Position numbers and translations under genes: made by a program. Shown here piece by piece: positions 41,306 through 44,837 of a DNA stretch of 44,837 nucleotides (its first letter is position 1; each line of letters starts with the position of its first letter). Source of the DNA: Treponema sp. (GTDB lineage: Bacteria; Spirochaetota; Spirochaetia; Treponematales; Treponemataceae); the NCBI GenBank assembly GCA_024687165.1, contig JAILEY010000049.1:1-44837 (forward strand), given 5' to 3'. Under the pieces are notes generated by a model that made no database searches, was not told the origin of the DNA, and saw only the letters and a program-made list of their open reading frames with translations.

Positions 41306-41971
41306 ATGAAAACAAAACACCTTTTTATAGAATTTTTAATTATTTTCTTTATATTTGTACTTCCTCCCCTTATTTTTACATCAAAATCAGATCCGCATGC
41401 CATAACCCGACTTACATTTTTTTCACTCGTTGAACTTGCATTTTGTCTGCTGATTATTTTTCAATATAGATTTTTAGAAAAAGATTTACCGGAAGAAGAA
41501 AAATCAAAAAGAAAACGCTCAAAATTTATAAAAAACCTTTACTGGTGGGCGATTGCATTAGGCTATCTCATGCTCGTTTATGCTTCACTTGAAACATGCA
41601 TATATGTATTTAAAATTCCTTCTCCTGCACACACTCCACTGAAAATCTCAGGTGCAAAATGGATTTTTACAATTGCAAACATCTGTATTTCAGCTTTATA
41701 CGAAGAAACACTTTACCGAAGATTCATTCCAGATTGTCTTGTAAAATTTTCTCAGGAAAAAAAGATTCCGACTATAATTGCCGAAATTTTATCAATTCTG
41801 ATTTTTGCATTTTCCCACAGATATCTTGGGCTTCCAGCTGTAATAAATGCTGCAGTCTGCGGAACGATTTTAAGAATCTGCTGTACAAAAACAAATTCGA
41901 TAAAAGCTGGAACCATTGCACATGCAGTCTATAACTTTACACTTGTATTATTTTCTGTTACGATAACTTAA
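41306..41971 (+). CDS. CPBP-family intramembrane metalloprotease
   Basis: 221 residues with about five to six hydrophobic segments. The CPBP motifs are complete: EETLYRR (Glu133-Glu134 and Arg139), FAFSHRYLG with His171, and the third motif H206-x3-N210 (AHAVYN). These are the type-II CAAX prenyl endopeptidase/bacteriocin-processing family residues. Substrate unknown. The start codon has no ribosome binding site and is within about 7 bases of the predicted transcript start. thrC follows after 31 bp without a terminator. Confidence 0.85.
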   Translation: MKTKHLFIEFLIIFFIFVLPPLIFTSKSDPHAITRLTFFSLVELAFCLLIIFQYRFLEKDLPEEEKSKRKRSKFIKNLYWWAIALGYLMLVYASLETCIYVFKIPSPAHTPLKISGAKWIFTIANICISALYEETLYRRFIPDCLVKFSQEKKIPTIIAEILSILIFAFSHRYLGLPAVINAAVCGTILRICCTKTNSIKAGTIAHAVYNFTLVLFSVTIT

Positions 41972-42002
41972 TTTTAAATCAATTATTTTTAGGAAGTAAA
42001 AA

Positions 42003-43415
42003 ATGATTTATACAGACACAAGAGACAGTTCCGTAAAAGTAAATTTTAGAACTGCAGTTTTGAACGGGATGAACTCTACAACAGGTGGACTTTATATTCC
42101 TGTAGAATTCCCTAAACTTGACAGATCATGGCTTACAAAAACTCCTGAGCCATCATTCAGGGAAGTTGCATTTGAAATGGCAAAACCTTATGTAAAGGAT
42201 GAAATCCCGGACAATGATCTTGAAGCTATCATCCAGGACTGTTACCCGTTCACATCTCAGGTTGTGCCTATTGATCCTCAGACTTATATTCTTGAACTCT
42301 TCCACGGACCAACATGTGCATTCAAGGATTTCGGTGCACGTTTCATGGCACGCACAATGAGTTATTTCAACCGAACAGAAAAAGATAACCTCCATATTCT
42401 CGTTGCAACATCTGGAGATACAGGTTCTGCAGTTGGAAGCGCATTCCACAATGTACCTGGAATCGATGTTACAATCCTTTATCCAGACGGAAAAATTTCT
42501 CCGCTCCAGGAAAAACAGCTTTCAACATTTACAGGAAATGTACGCGCACTCAAGGTTAAAGGAACTTTTGATGACTGCCAGAAGCTCGTTAAAACAGCAT
42601 TTGTTGATAAAGACCTCCGCGCAAAATTCCGTCTTTCATCTGCAAACTCAATCAATATCAGCCGTCTCCTTCCACAGGCATTCTACTACATGTACTCTTC
42701 ACTCGTTGTAAAAAACAGAATTCCTTTAGACAGAAAAATTGATGATGGAAAGATTATTGTTGTTGTACCAAGCGGAAACTTCGGAAACCTTACTTCAGGA
42801 CTCATTGCCCGTGAAATGGGAGCCCCAATCGACGGATTTGTAGCAGCAACAAATGCAAACAGAACAGTTCCAGACTGGATTGCTACAGGAAACTATGAGA
42901 CACGTCCTTCAGTTGCTACACTCAGCAATGCAATGGACGTAGGTGCACCAAGCAACTACGAAAGAATAAGTGCAATGTATACACTCGATCAGGTACGAGA
43001 ACTTTTTGCTTCTTACTGGACAAACGACGAAGGTACAATTGCCGGAATCAAATCTTGCAATGAAAAAACAGGATACATCATCGATCCTCACGGAGCAGTT
43101 GCATGGAGCGCATGGAACGATATCCGCAACGGTGAAATGAAAAAACTCATGGAAGGACAGAAGAATGATATTACAACACCAGGACTTACAGCAAATATTC
43201 CGTCATGGGCACAGAGCATAATTGACAATAAGGCATCGGCAATCATTCTTGAAACAGCACATCCTGCAAAATTCGGATCAACAGTTGTTGATGCAATCGG
43301 ACGTGAACCAAGCATTCCTGAACGCCTTGAAAAAGTATTGTCTTTACCTGACAACGCAATTCCTATGGAAAAAGATTACGACAATTTCAAATCTTGGCTT
43401 GTCTCTAATCTTTAA
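42003..43415 (+). CDS. thrC: Threonine synthase
   Basis: 470 residues, in the range of the longer threonine synthases (450-500). The PLP lysine is Lys108 in HGPTCAFKDFGARF. VATSGDTGSAVGSAF is the phosphate-binding loop, and PSGNFGNLTSGLIAREMG is also typical. It converts O-phosphohomoserine to threonine. AGGAAG precedes the ATG. No other threonine pathway gene is nearby. The gene ends just before the hairpin at 43432-43480. Confidence 0.95.
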   Translation: MIYTDTRDSSVKVNFRTAVLNGMNSTTGGLYIPVEFPKLDRSWLTKTPEPSFREVAFEMAKPYVKDEIPDNDLEAIIQDCYPFTSQVVPIDPQTYILELFHGPTCAFKDFGARFMARTMSYFNRTEKDNLHILVATSGDTGSAVGSAFHNVPGIDVTILYPDGKISPLQEKQLSTFTGNVRALKVKGTFDDCQKLVKTAFVDKDLRAKFRLSSANSINISRLLPQAFYYMYSSLVVKNRIPLDRKIDDGKIIVVVPSGNFGNLTSGLIAREMGAPIDGFVAATNANRTVPDWIATGNYETRPSVATLSNAMDVGAPSNYERISAMYTLDQVRELFASYWTNDEGTIAGIKSCNEKTGYIIDPHGAVAWSAWNDIRNGEMKKLMEGQKNDITTPGLTANIPSWAQSIIDNKASAIILETAHPAKFGSTVVDAIGREPSIPERLEKVLSLPDNAIPMEKDYDNFKSWLVSNL

Positions 43416-43431
43416 TTAAAAGATAAAAAGC

Positions 43432-43480
43432 AAAAAAAAAGCTGATGGAATTCAACAGTGAACTTCATCAGCTTTTTTTT
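43432..43480 (+). terminator. Bidirectional rho-independent terminator between thrC and the dCMP deaminase gene
   Basis: AGCTGATG pairs with CATCAGCT, with an inner TTCA/TGAA stem-loop. Nine A precede and eight T follow, so both strands read a hairpin plus T run. Confidence 0.92.
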
Positions 43481-43491
43481 ATTTATTCTAC

Positions 43492-43983
43492 CTACATATT
43501 TTCATATGTCTGAACGCTATCCTCAAGATGTTCAATTTTAACACCGGCTATCTTAAACATTTCAAGACTATCCTTTTCATCATGATAATGCTTTTCACAG
43601 ACAACACGCCTGATTCCACAATTTATGATTAACATTGCACAGGTACGGCACGGTGTCATTCGGCAGTAAACAGTAGCACCATCTATTGAAATTCCGCGCT
43701 TTGCAGCCTGACAGATTGCATTCTGCTCTGCATGAACAGTACGTACACAATGCTGTGTAATAGTACCATCATCATGAATAACCTTCTTCATCAAATGTCC
43801 AACTTCATCACAATGCGGAAGGCCGGCAGGAGAACCAACATAACCTGTTACAAGAATTTGATTATCTTTAGCAATAACACAACCGCTTCGTCCACGGTCA
43901 CAGGTTGCACGCTTTGCAATTGTACGGGCTACCTCCATAAAATATTCATCCCACGTCGGGCGTACATATTTTTCTTCTGCCAT
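43492..43983 (-). CDS. Deoxycytidylate (dCMP) deaminase
   Basis: 163 residues, ComEB/DCTD family. The zinc site is HAEQNAI (His84, Glu86) with PCRTC (Cys112, Cys115). A second possible metal or substrate site is in TGYVGSPAGLPHCDE, characteristic of dCMP deaminases. The enzyme makes dUMP for thymidylate synthesis. The ATG has AGAGGTG 6 bases upstream. It converges with thrC on a shared terminator. No comEA or comEC is adjacent; the ComEC-like gene is 5 kb away on the same strand. Confidence 0.9.
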   Translation of the reverse strand: MAEEKYVRPTWDEYFMEVARTIAKRATCDRGRSGCVIAKDNQILVTGYVGSPAGLPHCDEVGHLMKKVIHDDGTITQHCVRTVHAEQNAICQAAKRGISIDGATVYCRMTPCRTCAMLIINCGIRRVVCEKHYHDEKDSLEMFKIAGVKIEHLEDSVQTYENM

Positions 43984-44084
43984 AAAACACCTCTAAGTTT
44001 TCTTTATGATATCTTAATATATCACAGTATTAATTCTTAAAAAATATTTTTTTTATTTTTTTTATCAATTTTTTTTAAATCATA

Positions 44085-44113
44085 TTGACATTATTTCTGC
44101 AAAAGTATATATT
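44085..44113 (+). promoter_or_regulatory. Near-consensus sigma-70 promoter of tRNA-Gly, with A/T-tract upstream
   Basis: TTGACA (44085-44090) is a perfect -35; 17-base spacer; TATATT (44108-44113). The 45 bases before the -35 are almost only A and T with three T-tracts, which may act as an UP element. The tRNA begins 14 bases after the -10. Confidence 0.88.
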
Positions 44114-44126
44114 CTAATCATCAAAC

Positions 44127-44199
44127 GCGGCAGTCGTATAATGGCTCATTACCCCAGCCTTCCAAGCTGGAGACGAGGGTTCGATTCCCTTCTGCCGCT
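44127..44199 (+). tRNA. tRNA-Gly, anticodon TCC
   Basis: 73 bases. The acceptor GCGGCAG pairs with CTGCCGC, discriminator T as usual for glycine tRNA. The anticodon stem CCAGC/GCTGG encloses CTTCCAA, giving TCC. The T arm is GAGGG/CCCTT with loop TTCGATT. CCA is not encoded. Confidence 0.95.
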
Positions 44200-44224
44200 T
44201 AAAAAAAAAGCTCTGGTTTTGAAG

Positions 44225-44270
44225 TGCACCCCTAAAGTTGGACAAATAAAGTTTAATTTTAGGAGGTGCA
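44225..44270 (+). promoter_or_regulatory. Inverted repeat at the IS end that can pair with the orfA ribosome binding site
   Basis: TGCACCCCTAAA (44225-44236) is complementary to TTTAGG-A-GGTGCA (44258-44270), with one bulged A and a 21-base loop. The right arm contains AGGAGG (44261-44266), the ribosome binding site of orfA. A transcript entering from the tRNA side would fold this; a transcript started inside the loop would not have the left arm. Confidence 0.6.
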
Positions 44271-44276
44271 TTTTTT

Positions 44277-44804
44277 ATGCCCAAATACTCAGAAGAGTTC
44301 AAGATAAAAGTTGTAAATGCTTATTTATTAAATGAAGGCGGTACAGCATTTCTTGCAAAGAAATACAATGTAGCAAGATGTTGTATTAGGCAATGGGTTG
44401 CGCAATACAAAGCAACAGGAAAAATAACACAGCCAACGCGACATTTTAGCGGAGAATTTAAGCTAAAAGTGTTAAACTATCAGCAAGAGCTTCATCTTTC
44501 AGATTCACAGACATCATTGATTTTCGGTATTACAAATATTGGAACTATCAGTGTATGGCGGAAGAAATATATTACCGGTGGTACAGAAGCTCTGTTTCAG
44601 AAACAAGGCAGGCGTTCAAAAATGCCAAAGAAAAGCTTAATACCAAACAAACCTAGAGAAGAATGGACAAAGGATGAAGAACTTGCTTATCTTCGAATGG
44701 AGAATGATTTCCTAAAAAAATATCTGGCCTTAGTTCAGGAAGACGACAGGAAGAAACAGCAGCAGAAAAAAGACAGAGAACAATCGATGCTGTCAGAGAA
44801 CTAA
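44277..44804 (+). CDS. IS3-family transposase OrfA (helix-turn-helix)
   Basis: 175 residues. Two helix-turn-helix units: EEFKIKVVNAYLLNEGGTAFLAKKYNVARCCIRQW (about 7-40) and a second with GEFKLKVLNYQQELHLSDSQTSLIFGI (about 59-85) and ISVWRKKY. A leucine-zipper-like helix (ELAYLRMENDFLKKYLALVQ) is near 138-157, as in IS150 OrfA. The ATG is 10 bases after AGGAGG. An A-rich stretch in the last codons (44766-44771) and an A7 at 44714-44720 could allow -1 frameshifting to join OrfB. The reading frame is intact. Confidence 0.9.
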   Translation: MPKYSEEFKIKVVNAYLLNEGGTAFLAKKYNVARCCIRQWVAQYKATGKITQPTRHFSGEFKLKVLNYQQELHLSDSQTSLIFGITNIGTISVWRKKYITGGTEALFQKQGRRSKMPKKSLIPNKPREEWTKDEELAYLRMENDFLKKYLALVQEDDRKKQQQKKDREQSMLSEN

Positions 44805-44837
44805 GGTCAAAATACAATGTTTCAGATTTAACAAAAC
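44708..44837 (+). CDS. IS3-family transposase OrfB, N-terminal start (partial, -1 frame)
   Basis: In the -1 frame relative to orfA, no stop occurs from 44708 to the edge. After the A-run the frame reads TIDAVRELRSKYNVSDLTK, which resembles the beginning of OrfB. No ATG is available in that frame from its last stop onward, so OrfB is likely made only as an OrfA-OrfB fusion by frameshifting. The DDE catalytic domain lies outside the window. Confidence 0.6.

Larger units (their letters stand above)
44220..44837 (+). mobile_element. IS3-family (IS150-type) insertion sequence, left part; right end outside the window
   Basis: The left end is placed at TGAAGTGCACCCC (44220), followed by AAAGTTGGACA, the form of many IS3/IS150 ends beginning with TG. 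orfA follows, and an orfB frame in -1 register runs off the right edge. The element starts 21 bases after the tRNA-Gly 3' end and has the same orientation. The right inverted repeat and the direct repeat cannot be checked here. Confidence 0.82.

Noticed and set aside
43984..44126. Search for a hidden gene or defence element between the dCMP deaminase and tRNA-Gly genes
   Set aside because: Only A/T-rich promoter sequence is seen; the small plus-strand frame at 43732-44040 is antisense to the deaminase.
1..44837. CRISPR arrays, riboswitches, T-boxes, replication origin, prophage genes
   Set aside because: No regularly spaced repeats, no T-box or riboswitch core before trpS, thrC or alr, no DnaA-box cluster, and no phage structural genes were seen.

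Overview
The window is a gene-dense, AT-rich chromosomal segment that reads as a spirochete, most likely a gut- or rumen-type Treponema. This rests on protein style, the cell-shape and dnaG/rpoD clusters, several treponeme-type orphan proteins (zinc ribbon plus secreted partner, TPR protein, PilZ protein), and Lys/Glu/Ile-rich coding. From memory, the order dnaG-rpoD-zinc-ribbon protein-TPR-mreBCD-pbp2-rodA matches Treponema pallidum; I could not check this. There are no phage genes, CRISPR arrays or replication origin. The only clearly mobile DNA is an IS3-family element entering at the right edge.

Layout. 1-2813 (+): tail of a GldG-like ABC-associated protein, a DUF4340 protein and folC, each overlapping the next by 8 bp. 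2824-5573 (-): alanine racemase, tRNA-Leu(CAG) with its own promoter and terminator, and a coupled zinc-ribbon/secreted-protein pair. 5623-9330 (+): mfd. 9377-16289 (+): trpS, an MBL-fold hydrolase, mltG, dnaG and rpoD behind a good sigma-70 promoter; this is a macromolecular-synthesis operon without an adjacent rpsU. 16313-17639 (+): a coiled-coil zinc-ribbon protein (COG1579) followed 12 bp later by RNase P RNA. 17687-27133 (+): TPR membrane protein, the elongasome set mreB-mreC-mreD-mrdA-rodA with overlapping ends, then a fused radical-SAM/DUF2344 protein. 27158-29430 (+): DUF3737 protein, PatB/MalY aminotransferase/C-S lyase, and a 67-residue acidic protein. 29467-33701 (+): iorA-iorB-paaK-ACT, an aryl-pyruvate fermentation module ended by a hairpin. 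33777-41252 (-): a compact run of eight genes, read PilZ protein, secreted alpha-helical protein, ComEC core, rsmA, yggS, a small membrane protein and two tandem RluA-family pseudouridine synthases. 41306-43415 (+): a CPBP-family membrane protease and threonine synthase. 43492-43983 (-): dCMP deaminase, sharing a bidirectional terminator with thrC. 44085-44199 (+): tRNA-Gly(TCC) with a near-consensus promoter. 44220-44837 (+): left end of an IS3/IS150-type element with orfA and the start of orfB.

Most of the window is housekeeping: wall precursor supply (alr), elongation (mre/PBP2/RodA) and glycan-strand cutting (mltG); transcription and replication (rpoD, dnaG, mfd); tRNA and rRNA maturation (rnpB, rsmA, pseudouridine synthases); and amino-acid and nucleotide metabolism. 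I found no convincing new multi-gene defence or mobile system. The better leads are: the IS3 element apparently sitting in the loop of the tRNA-Gly terminator, with a hairpin that hides its own ribosome binding site; two genes that look leaderless; the radical-SAM fusion tied to the rod-shape operon; the iorAB-paaK-ACT module; and the uncharacterised zinc-ribbon/secreted pair.
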